From NCBI GenBank assembly GCA_963281155.1, contig CAUJLY010000001.1, positions 2,480,001 through 2,544,000 on the forward strand: DNA of 64,000 nt. Direction: 5' to 3'. The notes under the pieces were generated by a model. The model did no database searches and had not been told where the DNA came from. It saw only the letters and a program-made list of their open reading frames with translations. The position numbers and the translations under genes were made by a program. This document shows, in pieces, positions 11,399-21,802 of the stretch. Position 1 is the first letter of the stretch; the number at the start of each line of letters is the position of its first letter. This DNA comes from Rhabditophanes sp. KR3021. Taxonomy: Eukaryota > Nematoda > Chromadorea > Rhabditida > Alloionematidae.

Positions 11399-11849
11399 TA
11401 TAACATGTTGTTTTTAGCATTTTTTAACTGTATCAACTGTTTTAATTAATTTCTGATGTTTTGTGATCAAGATTGATAAGATTTTGGCTTTAAACATTTA
11501 ATAAATGCAGTAAATAGATATGTACATTTTTTCGCTGTATTACACGGTCAAGAAATATATGTATTGTAGTCGTATCGCGTTCCAATTTGTTCCTTCATTT
11601 TTTATTAATTATTTCTTATAATAATCTCACTAAATTATTATGTTTAGACGATTTTACACGAGCACAGCCACCCTTAGCCGTCAAAACATGGGATATGTCA
11701 CATGTAGTTTTTTAATTAAAAATCTTATTATAATTTTTTAGAACTCTTGGTATAATTAATTTATAAGGAATAGCTTGTTTAGTTTTTTAACAGCAACAAA
11801 TTAACTATATCCCACTTAATCAAGTAAGACCGTATTTTGAAATTCTGGC
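11399..11849. other. Intergenic right of the gap
   Basis: Unremarkable AT-rich sequence. It may be the decayed 5' part of the transposon relic that follows, but I see no conserved motif in it. Confidence 0.4.
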
Positions 11850-12225
11850 TAAGAAATGTAACGATGAGATAGACGGATGCGATGAATTTGTTAAATACTT
11901 TCCCTCAGAACGACATGGATTGGACGTGGAAAAAGTAGTGGTATATTTCAACTAATTTGGTGGAATCATTATAATGGTACAGAGCAGACTTTCAATAGAA
12001 CAAACAACCATTCCGAGGGTTTTCACAACTCCTTTAAATCAATGATGAAAAAGCCACATCCCACATTATTTGAACTTGTCGAATATCTAAAGATACAACA
12101 AACATTAACTAATTTGGACATAAATAGAATTGACTACGGAGAAGCTGTAAAATTATATTCCAAAAAAAAAATATATGCTCAAGGACCAAAACATAGTGAA
12201 AATGATGAAAGATTTTGATGAAACA
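11850..12225 (+). mobile_element. MULE-like transposase relic (C-terminal part)
   Basis: A decayed frame gives 'FVKYFPSERHGLD', then after breaks 'IWWNHYNGTEQTFNRTNNH', 'SEGFHNSFKSMMKKPHPT' and 'LFELVEYLKIQQTLTNLDI'. The run R-T-N-N-x-x-E-G-x-H followed by K-x-HP-x-x-x-x-L-x-x-x-L matches the C-terminal side of MULE/FLYWCH-associated transposase domains, which are common in animals and nematodes. Stops and frame changes mean it is inactive. The N-terminal part may lie in or beyond the scaffold gap. The GC-rich hairpin at 12411 may belong to the same element. Confidence 0.65.
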
Positions 12226-13000
12226 AAGAAACCAATTGAATACCTTTTTAGATTGTCCTCTTTCTTAAAATTGTAACCTTAACCAACTCTCTTTTTTTAT
12301 TAATAAACTGATTCCAACTTAACTTTTTTAAATACATAAAGTGTGACTGTCTCATATTCAGTACACGAAGTGTCATATGTTAGGACTAAATTAGAAATTG
12401 GAGGATCGCAGAGGCGAAGCCTCAAGGGACGACCCCCACTTAGGTACCGAAGGATTTTTAGCTCTAGTAATACATATAAATAATACTTATATCTCTTTTA
12501 ATTATTATCAAGTAGTCATGCAACTCTTGCATCTACTTTTGCATGGTTTGTTTTGGTTTATTGTTATGTTTAATAATTATTTCGTATTTTAACATTTCCA
12601 ATTTTTGTTGGTTGCAACTAATGTAAACATTCCATTTTTTTATTTGTGATAAGTATTTTGACATCCAATTTTAAATCGTCTTTATCATCTGTTCCCCCAA
12701 AACTGATTCATCACAACTAAAATTTCAAGCCCAACCACCATCAATTATCTATCAACTCATTTTTTATTTTTTTCTTCTTTTTCAAGTATTTGTTCTAAAA
12801 TACCATGAACACTGGCATCATTTTATTTAATTTTTATTATTATCATCTATGTCCAAACATGCAACTTAATCTTAACTTAAGTGATATAATTTGTTGTGTA
12901 TATTTGGTTTCAGTAATTGAGGTGATAAATTGTTTTGTTAACATAAATGAAAAGTGACCTAAAATAGATTTGGTGCAGAATAATTTTATTTATTGTGGTC
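12226..13000. other. Intergenic with a GC-rich patch
   Basis: Mostly AT-rich and featureless, except for a GC-rich patch at about 12,400-12,450 that contains the hairpin listed separately. Confidence 0.45.
12411..12423. repeat. GC-rich hairpin GAGGC-GAA-GCCTC
   Basis: A perfect 5-bp inverted repeat around GAA, in a 50-bp GC-rich patch unlike its AT-rich surroundings. It lies 190 bp downstream of the MULE-like relic. Such compact GC hairpins are common near ends of small DNA transposons. No matching partner end was found in the window, so assignment to an element is inference. Confidence 0.4.
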
Positions 13001-13290
13001 ATGGCTATGATGTGTGTTGGTAACTTTTTTATCTATTGTTAAATCTACGGAAAGTGATGGAACTTATTTTGTTATTTCTTTTTTAAATTATAATCCTAAA
13101 TGTCAAGAAGATAAATATAATTTAAAATAATTATTTTTGCCAGTTGATAAATTGGCTGTTCAGGTTTCAGCTACTTATTTTAATTTGACTACAAATGATG
13201 AAATTGAGGAAATTTTCAAGTTATGAGAGGTGGAAATGCTTTTAAGGTTTTTGATTATAGAAAAATTGTTTTTAGTAATTAACTAAACCA
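13001..13290 (+). pseudogene. IgGFc-binding-like N-terminal fragment
   Basis: From the ATG at 13,001 a hydrophobic signal-like start runs, after a frame change, into 'STESDGTYFVISFLNYNPK', then a stop, then 'LFLPVDKLAVQVSATYF'. The core D-G-x-x-F-V-x-x-F-x-x-Y/C resembles the start of the secreted protein at 55195-56278 ('SADSDGKRFVFNFMQCY') and the N-terminus of the IgGFc-binding domain family, which is expanded in nematodes. Stops and frameshifts make it non-coding now. Family assignment rests on short similarity and is tentative. Confidence 0.4.
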
Positions 13291-13304
13291 GAAATGGAAT
13301 GCAT

Positions 13305-13825
13305 TTTTCGAAACTACTTTTTTTATCATTGCCTCGCAGACGGTCTATTCTACTCAAATAAGCCTTTCTCTTTCTACATAAAAGTTTTGATAAATGCAAG
13401 ACTTTTTTGACTTTTTTAAACTAATCATTTGCACATTCTAAACACTTTTAAAAAAAATATTTTTTTTACCATTTGTGGTCTTCCCTTATTAGTTGTCCTA
13501 CCGAGCGAACCCCTTGAGCTCTTAATTTTATAAATATGGCACTAGATTCAGTTTAAGACTCATTCCTGGAGCAAGTCTAGGAAAAGTCAAGGTCTTCAAC
13601 CCTTTAGCCCTATCCCCGGAGCAATATAAATTTTATGAAAATTTGGTTAATGCAGCTTGAAAGCCACGGTTTTTTTATACCTAAATCATAAAAAATATTT
13701 TCAACATCTCTTTTCTGCTGGACAGAGGAGGCATTTAAATTTTTTACGAAAAAAAACTTTCAGACTAAGATACTAATTTACTAATTTACAGAATTTCAGG
13801 TTTAACTATAAGGAAATAAAGAAAT
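13305..13825 (+). repeat. Diverged dispersed repeat, copy A
   Basis: About 520 bp that matches the reverse complement of 21,130-21,650 along its length. Shared landmarks include 'TTTTTTATCATTG', a segment ending 'GAGCGAACCCCTT', 'TCTTTTCTGCTGG' and 'ACTAAGATACTAATTTAC'. By eye the two copies are roughly three-quarters identical with small indels. It has no intact ORF. On the complementary strand both copies keep a short 'TNKGRP-x-x-VK' reading, so the element may once have been coding. Class unknown. Confidence 0.75.
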
Positions 13826-13919
13826 GTGACAAAAGAGAATATAATATGTATAATTTATTTTACATAATAAATGTTTGTAATTATAAATTTATTAAAAGTT
13901 CACGGTGGTAGCGTGTAAG

Positions 13920-14350
13920 AATACCTCTGAGACAATTCGAACATTATGACATGTGGCTCTGTAACAATATCGAACCCCACCAAGTAAGATTGGTGTTAAC
14001 AAAGGGTGATGAAGGAAGGTACTTTGAAAATGTTCCTAACATCGAAACCAATTGACAAAAAGAACAATGAGTACCTTTGTCATTTAGAATGGTCAATGGT
14101 ATTCAACTAACCACACAGTTGCCAAACCAGCAAAATTCATCAGTTTTGTTGTGCTTAAGGATTTTCCATTACTTGACGTAACATGGGATAAAGTGCCGTC
14201 GGAATCGTAGAGGTTGTCCATTGAGCCGAGATGATTTTGCTGTTGCAGTGCGAAAACAATGGTCTGCTTTTAGGAAGTTGTTTCCCGAATCATCGAATGA
14301 AGATAGTGTCATCGTGAGATTTGATAACTTAGCTATCGATCGTCGAGAAT
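13920..14350 (+). pseudogene. Decayed coding remnant, family not recognised
   Basis: One frame reads 'HYDMWLCNNIEPHQVRLVL' then 'TKGDEGRYFENVPNIETN', stops, and resumes with 'KQWSAFRKLFPESSNE' and 'DSVIVRFDNLAIDRRE'. These stretches have protein-like composition, unlike the surrounding AT-rich DNA, but are interrupted by stops. I do not recognise the family. The sequence lies directly downstream of repeat copy A and may be part of a transposable element. Confidence 0.3.
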
Positions 14351-14452
14351 GAGTATCGACCATCCAAATTTACAACTCCACATTCTATATCATTAATTTT
14401 ACTTGGTATTGTATCCCTCATAAATACCCCTCTAAAATCTTTAATTTTTAAT

Positions 14453-14850
14453 TCATTTGCTAGATTTGTAACATTCAAATCTTTTACTTGAAAACCCCGG
14501 TTGTTCCGATTCTTCTAGTTGCTTCATCAAAAAAAGAGTCGAATGCTTTTCTTCAGCTTTTGGAGCCATTTTATTGCTGTCTCCATGACTCAATTCAATA
14601 AACAAATCCCTTTTGAAATCCTCAGCTAAAGATTCAATTTCCTTTGAAACGACACCAACAACTTCGTTAACTGTGTGACACATTTCTGTTTTATTCGCAT
14701 AGAACGAAGGATTCTGTCCATCACAGACTAAGTTCCTTTTCACAAAACCATCCTTCCCAGAGTAAAAAAATATCTAGACTGGGAGTTCGGCCAGATGATA
14801 TCCGATATAATTCCATCATGCAATTCAAATGTTTTCCACGGTGTCTGAAA
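14453..14850 (-). pseudogene. Decayed coding remnant, family not recognised
   Basis: After a good TTGTTTCAG acceptor near 14,846 one frame reads 'PWKTFELHDGIISDIIW' and 'PNSQSRYFFTLGR'. A one-base shift then leads into a 96-codon open frame containing 'NKTEMCHTVNEVVGVVSKE' and 'IESLAEDFKRDLFIELSHG'. The first part resembles a beta-propeller (WD-like) repeat, with H-D-G-x-I-x-D-I-x-W and G-R-D/G; the second is acidic and helical. The splice site suggests a true former gene rather than a transposon. I cannot name the product. Confidence 0.35.
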
Positions 14851-15229
14851 CAATTAAATTATGAAACGTTTAAAATGTAAATTCCTAATTATTCCATGTT
14901 TTATTTGTTTACCATTGTTTTTACATGTGAAATGTTTGGTTAATTAAATTTGGTTACTATTTTATGGAATGAAGTCTTAATTAAAAAGAATGGTGTAATT
15001 GTTATCTTCGCGCAAAATAAAGGTAACTAATAAATCTTGAACGATTTTATTTTTCTATCGGTGGCAACTGAACTTGAACCATATTTAAATGATGAGTTTA
15101 TACTTTCTGTTAGATCATTTAATATTTTTATGTGCTAATATAGTAGTTTTATTTAATTTATTTGTTTTGCCGCTTATTATTAATAATATTTATTCTATTT
15201 TTAAGGTTAAAATGGATAAGTATCGGTGA
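14851..15229. other. Intergenic, no feature seen
   Basis: AT-rich spacer, probably containing intron or flank of the remnant below it. Nothing supported. Confidence 0.4.
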
Positions 15230-16000
15230 TGTCCTCAGTATTTGATTTGTCAGTAGAGATATCCAATAAAGGCATTGCTTGATCAGCAGTTAGTCCAAAC
15301 CTCGACTAAAGTTTTCAATCATGGTTTCCTCTTCATCATTGTAATCCAACTCATTCTTTGTCATATTTTCAGGCATTTGTACTGTAAAGGCTTCACTTAA
15401 ACTTTGTGTTTTCCTTCTAAATACGAAACATTACTTTCTATTTCACTCGACATTTCTAATTGGAGTTCCAAATTCTTCTTTTACATTAATTTGAATGATG
15501 AGTTTTTGTCAACAAATTGTTCTACCTTCTTTAAGTTTTCATCTTCTCCAACAAACTCGCATTCAGAATGATCCGTATTTAGCTTTAAAGATGTTGTATT
15601 TTCCTTTGGATCTTTTAAATACTTTTTTGAGATATGTGGATATCTTTCGACTTGTTCTGACCATTTATCTTAATTCTGGCCCAACCGTTCCGAGTAATTT
15701 CGTGATTTGAGCCACCTTCCATAATTTGATAACAGGATCAAACCAAAAGACATTCTTAATTCCTTGGAACAAATTACTATCTTCATTTTCACTTTTCCGA
15801 TCCTTCAGAATAGTAGTTCTGAGTCTTTGGACCAATCATTTTTTCAGCTGGCGATTTTCCATATTTGTTCGGCGTATCATGAAAATACGTTAAGTACTCC
15901 TGAACCGCTCTTTCACAATCTTTCTTCTCTTCTACCATTGCCTTCTTTAACAATAACTTTACATATTAATAAAAATATATATGTGCTGGTGTATACCCAA
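15230..16000 (-). mobile_element. LTR-retrotransposon (gypsy-like) integrase C-terminal relic
   Basis: On the minus strand one frame reads 'AVQEYLTYFHDTPNKYGKS' followed by 'PAEKMIGPKTQN', the classic end of a retroelement integrase core (Y-R/x-x-TP-x-x-x-G-x-SPAE-x-x-x-G). It is followed by 'VFWFDPVIKLWKVAQITK' and 'LLGTVGPEL', matching the integrase C-terminal domain. Acidic linker-like sequence then continues with stops ('EFVGEDENLKKVEQFVDK', 'MPENMTKNELDYNDEE'). Protease, RT and most of integrase are absent, as are recognisable LTRs. It is a decayed, inactive fragment. Confidence 0.7.
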
Positions 16001-16241
16001 TAAAATAAAAGAACGCGAGGATTAGATACCAAACTTGTTTAGAAGCAATATGGGACGAGATTATGAATCTCTTAATAAAGCTCCACTTTATCTATAAAGA
16101 ATAAAGCGGTTAAAGTAAGGGGTTAATCGGATATAATGGGGAAATAAATAATGGCATGATGACGTGGTCTCTAAAAGGTGGCGACCGTTCATCAGTGAAC
16201 ATAAATGTAAAATGATTCAATTGCTCAACTATGATGAAAAC

Positions 16242-16753
16242 TTAGTATGTAAATTTATCATCAAACAAGAAGGTGAACATAAAATTTAGATATTGTTTAT
16301 CAAATGAGTTGGTTTTATTGTCATATATCCAATTGATAATGATAATTTGGCGCAATTGATCCACAGATATGTGTCTATGGTCAATTTTAACAAAAATTAC
16401 TACTGAGCTTTGTGTATAATCATGAACATTTATAGATGGCCAAACAATGCCTTGGATAACATTGGCTTGATACATACGAGTTAACAAACTATTCATTGCG
16501 GCTTCCTCATTAGAGTATTTATTGTGACCTTAATAAGTTCAATGCAAAGGTTTAGATGTAACCGATTTCCATGAAACAAACGTTGGTGATGACGAGTAAC
16601 TGCTTCCATTGCTGTTTCTTCGGTATCATACTGAATATATGCTTTTTTTCCATCAACATAGTCAATTAATTTTATTCTTCCAACCGCATCAAATAGATAC
16701 CTTAATATGGTCATATCAACATTTATCGCTATATTATCTACGTAAACTTCCAT
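16242..16753 (-). pseudogene. RNA-recognition-motif protein, broken frame
   Basis: From the ATG at 16,753 a single RRM is readable: RNP2 'VYVDNI' at residue 3, a helix 'TILRYLFDAVGRIK', RNP1 'KKAYIQY', and a second helix 'EETAMEAVTRHHQ'. A TTTTAATTTTAG acceptor just upstream suggests an earlier exon may exist. The first frame stops near 16,495. The next frame continues with 'YSNEEAAMNSLLTRMYQ', like the second helix of another RRM, for 84 codons. The overlap implies a frameshift (real or an assembly error). A role in RNA binding is likely; the target is unknown. Confidence 0.55.
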
Positions 16754-16879
16754 ACTGAGTACTAAAATTAAAAAATAATAATTTTGCCAAAAAGCATTAT
16801 AAGACAAATTAAAACATATTAATTAGCACAATTTTTATGTAGCAAAACTTACTGCTTCAGGATCAACTTCATTGAGCAA

Positions 16880-17112
16880 TAGCTATAATCCATCAAACTA
16901 GTCCACTTATCATCCGTATAAAGTTACAAAACAACTCTCTTCCACTCCTCCAAATCTTTCTTCTTCATAGCAATTTGAACCTTTCCAGAAGCAAAATTCA
17001 AAGCAAATATATAATCTAACATTTTTCCATTAAAAATTAATTGTTTGTTTCGAAGATACTTACATGAGCTAATATTCAAAAAATAAGATAGTTTGAATTG
17101 CAAATTAATCAA
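16880..17112 (-). CDS. Small ORF, unit B of a possible duplicated pair
   Basis: Unrecognised. A 62-codon frame ends in 'KVQIAMKKKDLEEWKRVVL'. After the stop the same strand keeps a protein-like reading ('YTDDKWTSLMDYSY'). It resembles the ORF at 17192-17422: both have K-x-LI-x-x-x-K-I/M, then A-M-K-x-x-L-x-x-x-x-K. Possibly two exons or two copies of one short domain. No signal peptide is evident. Whether it is a gene at all is uncertain. Confidence 0.25.
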
Positions 17113-17191
17113 ACAAATTTAATACACAAATTATACTTTAATACTATTTATTCCAGCATAAGAAAAAGTTAATAAAAATTAATACACAAAA

Positions 17192-17422
17192 TTACTTTAA
17201 ATATTGGTTGGATGAATTCTTTTCCATCAAAGTTTTAAATTGTTTAGGAAGTTCTCTCTTCATAGCTCCATCTATAAACAAATGTTTTTTATCTAATCTT
17301 TGAATAATAAATTTACTGTCAAGAATTAATTTATTGTCATTGAAATGAATTAGAAATTCATGAAAGGCTGGATCAGTTGTTAGGGAAACACCTTCAATGA
17401 TGTTTACCATCTGTGAAATCAT
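17192..17422 (-). CDS. Small ORF, unit A of a possible duplicated pair
   Basis: Unrecognised 76-codon ORF that begins MISQMVNIIEGVSL and carries 'NKLILDSKFIIQRLDKKH' and 'GAMKRELPKQFKTLMEK'. The last two motifs parallel 'KQLIFNGKML' and 'IAMKKKDLEEWKRVV' in the ORF just downstream on the same strand. Composition is protein-like and moderately charged. It could be an exon of the RRM gene next to it or a separate small gene. Confidence 0.3.
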   Translation of the reverse strand: MISQMVNIIEGVSLTTDPAFHEFLIHFNDNKLILDSKFIIQRLDKKHLFIDGAMKRELPKQFKTLMEKNSSNQYLK

Positions 17423-18284
17423 CTAATTATGAGTTATCCTTTGAAAGATATTTAAATATAGCATTGAGATTATCTATTATAAATAAATCTAAGCATAAAT
17501 GTTAACTTTTTTATAGTCCCATCAAACAATTTTTTTTAAAGGCATTCGAAAGAGAAAACAATTTAGAAAGACCCCTTTTTTTTGTTTTTGATTTTTTCAA
17601 AATTACAAGGGTGTACCGAATGGGGAAGAATGGATATAATGTGCCTGCTAAAGTAATGATTTTTTACAAAATTATAAAAGGAAATAAGCGTAAAATAGTG
17701 ATTTTTGCCAGGAATGCATATAAATCGGATCTGAAGCCGTTTTGAAAAGGTATCATGGTGCTAAAAAAAACCCACACTTTTTTATTGGGTAATTTTTTGA
17801 ATGTCTACGGGTAGGGTCAAGTAAAAGTCAAAAATTTAAAATCTTTGCATGACGACGGTATGGTAGTCATTCGAAAGAGGATAAAAATAAGGTAGATTAC
17901 CATAAAAACATTTTGAAAAATGAAGGAAAATCAAAAAGTTAATATGCTCAAAGTTATACCCATTAGAAAGAGCATTAAAAACTGTAATAAACCCGGTGAA
18001 GCCGTGTATTCGGCTAGTAAGCTTAAATATTAAAAAGCTAACATTCACATACATCTCAACCAACTGTTTCTAATCTCAAAATCATTTAATTGGTGATGAT
18101 GATGTGAATGTTTATTATGTTAGTAATTTAAAAAAATGACGTTAAAATAATTGTAAATAAGCTTTGGCATTTTGTGTATAAGAAGATGTAATGTGTTAAG
18201 GTGAAAAGTGTTTGTTTTAATGCAATAATAATAAAATAAAGAAGAAATTTTAATACAAAAGCATATATTGTAATTTATAGTTAA
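17423..18284. other. Intergenic, compositionally mixed
   Basis: About 860 bp with no supported gene. The part from 17,580 to 18,030 has higher G+C than the surroundings but stops in all frames. No inverted repeats or known element were recognised. Confidence 0.4.
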
Positions 18285-19051
18285 TTATTTTTTATCTAAG
18301 TCCTCAAGACGTATTGGAACTATTTTTTTACCTTTCAACGTTTTAAAGGCATTTTCTAAGCAATGACACCCAAGTAATTCTTTTTCATCAGAAGTCCAAA
18401 CACGATGGTTTTCATAAAACTTTTCGTTCCTTTTGTTTGTTAGGTTTGGTAAAGTTATAGCGTTGATAATTGTAGATTCACGAGATAATGCTTCTGCTTC
18501 TTTGACGTTCAAATCAAATGGCAATAAAACTACTCCTAAACCTTCCTCCCACAAATATTTAATCTTCTGTGTTTTGTCAGAATGAGCTTCGTCTTTCTTC
18601 ATCTTCAACTTCGTTTCTTTGAGATGGTCCAAAGGTCTGTCCACTTTCTTACCCCCCTTACCTACATAGAATATACTCTTTACAAAATTTGTAAAACACA
18701 AGGGTTTATGTAAATAATTAGGATCCAATAATAAATAGCAAAAGTATATGTTTTCTTTTTTTTATCATTATCCGCAAGATCAGAGTCCAACCATTTTTTT
18801 AGTTCTTCATCGAATTGTTTTCCTTTTTCTAATTTGTCTCGTTTATTACGGATAAATGTTGTCAGTGTGGGTGAATAATTGGGTGATGCTTCTCCAGCTG
18901 GTCTCCTACCACCTCCAGACAATCCAGTTATTTCGATTGATTCAAATTTATCACAAAGACTAGACACATCGTATGAAGCTCCACCGGTTGGTAATATTCC
19001 ACGGGAAGATATCCAAACAATAGTGTTGTCATCTATTTGGTTTGTCATCAT
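18285..19051 (-). CDS. GIY-YIG endonuclease, LEM-3/ANKLE1-like
   Basis: The C-terminal 150 residues form a GIY-YIG nuclease of the LEM-3/ANKLE1 type, a structure-specific nuclease acting on branched DNA and chromatin bridges. Visible features: 'YLLLDP' and 'FVKSIFYVGKG' (the GIY and YIG parts), 'RPLDHLKE', 'LWEEGLGVVLL', 'NVKEAEALSRESTIINAI' (with the metal-binding Glu) and 'LPNLTNKRNEKFY'. Upstream, from ATG 19,051, about 95 residues include a Gly/Ser-rich segment and a helical 'KGKQFDEELKKWLDSDLAD'. No ankyrin repeats or LEM domain are present, so it is shorter than known members. The two frames meet at an A8 run near 18,753-18,760, where one additional A would give an open frame; this is an indel, real or technical. 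No splice sites fit. Confidence 0.75.
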
Positions 19052-20523
19052 ATTAAATAAGTAATGTATCCTTTAAATTTAAACAACTATCATTAGTTAA
19101 TTATAATCGACACTAGTGGGAACGGAGTGTTTTATGATTATTCGCTTAAGAAAATATAAGATGCTTCGTCAAGGGAAAATGTGAGCGTAATAAAAGTGTT
19201 AACACTTATAAAAGTAACAAAATAAATTTGTTTATTGCTTATTAAGGATTATATTTCTGAAGTTAAATTTTTAAAAGTCTAGAACCTATAAAACGTGTAA
19301 AGAACTTTTAAAAAGATAAATTTTTAGTGTCAATCATAATGAAACACATTATTAGAATTTGTGTAGAGCAAATAAATAAAAAATGTACCATTCAAACACT
19401 ACCAATGATAATAACTGGTTTTTGACAGTAGAACGAAATTTACATCTATGTTTAAGAAACTCTAATTTCTAAATAATATTTCATATTACAAATGATGCAT
19501 TTATACTACTTTTATTCACAAATATATTTCCTAAAACACTTAAATGCGTTGATAGTATCTTTCAACTTAAATGCTAAGAATCATATTATTTTAGAAAACA
19601 ATTATTCTGATAATAAAATAGTATGTCTTAAAGTACAATTTATAAAGCCAATCTAAAAAATTATTGTAAGAATTAATGAAGACAAGCAAAGCTGAATGTG
19701 TTTCATTCGTTATTAATGACAAGCGTACAGCTATTTATTTGTGTGTGATTTTTATTTTTGAAGCCATTTAAACTTTTACACGACACTAATGATTTGATAA
19801 TCTTTATCAATTAAAAGTTGCACCTTTAATTATCTATTTTATTCTGTAAACACTGAATCATAAAATATTATTTACGTACTTAACTAAAAAATCTTTGTAT
19901 CTAGGCTTAATTGAGAATAAATAAAAATTGTATATGAAACCAATAAATGAAAAAAGAAATACATAACAATTTATGTTTTAAAACTATTATAATAAAGTTT
20001 ATGTAATAACTCTTTTAAAAGGTAGACGTTATTAATTGTATGTAATATTAAATTTAAACATTTTCAAATTAATGCATCATAAAAAACAATGATCCCTGGC
20101 ATATAAACAATCATGATTTTAAACTTATTTTTAAATCAAGACAAAACTTAACTTATTTCTGTTACACATCAAGATTGGTTTAATGAAAAATCTTTAAACA
20201 ATACCTATTTTAGATGTTATACTTAGCAAAATCAAAATTCACAAACTTTTATTTACTAAACCTGTTCTTTTAAAATAAACAATTAATAAATCTAACTAAT
20301 ACGTTAAATTATTTTCGTATTTATTACAATAAACAACGTTTTTAAAATAAATAATTTAACACAAATATTAATGAAGCCAATTTTGATAAATTATTATTTT
20401 TGTTATTTTGATAAAAATAATTTGCGAGAGGATTAAATTGTTTTAGATAACAAATGGCCAGGTGAAAGGATTATTTGAATAAATAAATGGAGTTTTTGAG
20501 ATTAATGTGGCTTTTGGTTTGGA
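19052..20523. other. Intergenic, very AT-rich
   Basis: About 1.5 kb of very AT-rich DNA between divergent genes (GIY-YIG on minus, ShKT on plus). It must contain both promoters. No ORF or repeat is supported. Confidence 0.5.
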
Positions 20524-20531
20524 TATATAAA
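20524..20531 (+). promoter_or_regulatory. TATA-like box upstream of the ShKT gene
   Basis: TATATAAA ends 38 bases before the ATG at 20,570. This suits a core promoter with a very short leader, as at the secreted-protein gene near 1,470. Confidence 0.45.
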
Positions 20532-20569
20532 GGATGAGTTGATGGTTATTTGATATCTTTTAATTGAAA

Positions 20570-20951
20570 ATGCAATTTACTGTCCTCTTCTGTTTTGCTA
20601 TTTTGGCAACTGCTTTATCTGAGAAATTAGTTTTGGATTGTGTTGATGACAAATGCTTTGCAGGATTTGAATGCAATGCTGATAAAAAATGTGAAAATTG
20701 TCCTGATCTTAAACCAGCTTGTATGTACAATTGAAAAATACGAAGAGGGAATGGCTCAAAAATGCAAAATAACTTGTGGTTTGTGTGGAGATTCAACCCC
20801 ATCTACTCCAGTTCCAGCTTCAACAACTCCATCAGGTGATTGCAAAAATAACGGAAAGAATTGTGATCAACTTGTCAAATATTGCACAAATGCAGTCTAT
20901 GAAACCATACTTTCAAACATTTGCAAAAAAACATGTCGAATCTGTAAATAA
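20570..20951 (+). CDS. Secreted two-domain ShKT protein (frame interrupted)
   Basis: The frame from ATG 20,570 opens with a signal peptide (MQFTVLFCFAILATALS) and a Cys-rich segment, reaching 'CPDLKPACMYN' before a TGA at 20,732-20,734. In the next frame the sequence continues with 'KCKITCGLCG', a Thr/Pro/Ser linker and a second six-Cys ShKT domain (from 'CKNNGKNCDQ' to 'CKKTCRIC'). So there is a 1-nt frame break within the first ShKT domain. ShKT domains are named after a sea-anemone peptide, but nematodes use them widely in secreted enzymes and cuticle or mucin proteins; no toxic role is implied. A gene with an assembly indel or a recent pseudogene are both possible. No introns seen. Confidence 0.75.
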
Positions 20952-21129
20952 TTCAATAACTATTGATGATTCACCATGAATATAATAATCATTTAATAAT
21001 CTAATAATAAAGTTCGCGTGAATCAAAAAATGTATTTAATATAAAATATTTATTTCCAATATTATAAAGTAATAAAAAAAGTATGTTTAAACAAAAAATA
21101 GTTTGAATAAAAGTACACATCACAATCAG

Positions 21130-21650
21130 TGTTCTATTTCCTTATAATTAAAACACAAATTCCGTAAATTAGTATCTTAGTCCGCAATATTTTTTTCGTG
21201 AAATATTTAAATGTCTCCCCAGCAGAAAAGAGATATTGAAGATCTGTTCGATGATTGAGGTATAAAAATACAGTGGCTTTTTAAACTGCTGCAACAGAAT
21301 TTTTACAAAATATATATTGCTCCGGCGGCATAGGATAAATGGTGAAAAACTTTAACTTTTCTCAGACTTGCTTCGGGAATAAGTCTTAAACTGATATTAT
21401 AAAAAAACTGAGTCTAGTGGCATATTTATGAAATCAAGGGCTTAAGGGGTTCGCTCGCTAGGATGACTAATAAGGGTAGACCAAAAGTGGTAAAAGAAAT
21501 ATTTTTTTTGTAATATGCTTATAAGTGTCAAAATAGGTTTACATTAATCAACGTTCTTATGTAAAAAGTTAAAATCTTATTTGATTAGTGATAGGCCGCC
21601 TGCAAGACAATGATAAAAAAAAGAAGTCTCGAAAAGGTGTATTTCTATCA
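21130..21650 (-). repeat. Diverged dispersed repeat, copy B (inverted)
   Basis: Reverse-complement partner of 13,305-13,825. The similarity is nearly collinear over about 520 bp, with small indels including an extra ~15 bp near 21,390. No terminal inverted repeats or flanking duplications are obvious, so the element type is open. The two inverted copies, 7.3 kb apart, flank the 14-21 kb segment. Confidence 0.75.
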
Positions 21651-21802
21651 TATGTTTCAAAAAAGAACTGTTACATGCAAAAGTTTGGCACGACTGTTTG
21701 GAATTATGACTGCTAAAATTGAGCAAGTACATTACTTAATTAATATATATTGAGTATCATTTTGTGTTTCACCATAATCTATATTTTCGTTTTAGGTATA
21801 AA

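Noticed and set aside
10873..11449. Long ORFs spanning the N run
   Set aside because: They are produced by 500 unknown bases and carry no information.
16019..16030. GGATTAGATACC resembling a mitochondrial 12S rRNA motif
   Set aside because: The following sequence does not continue as rRNA and the region adjoins a retroelement relic. A chance match.
20560..20802. 80-codon minus-strand ORF over the ShKT gene
   Set aside because: Antisense shadow of the Cys-rich coding sequence.
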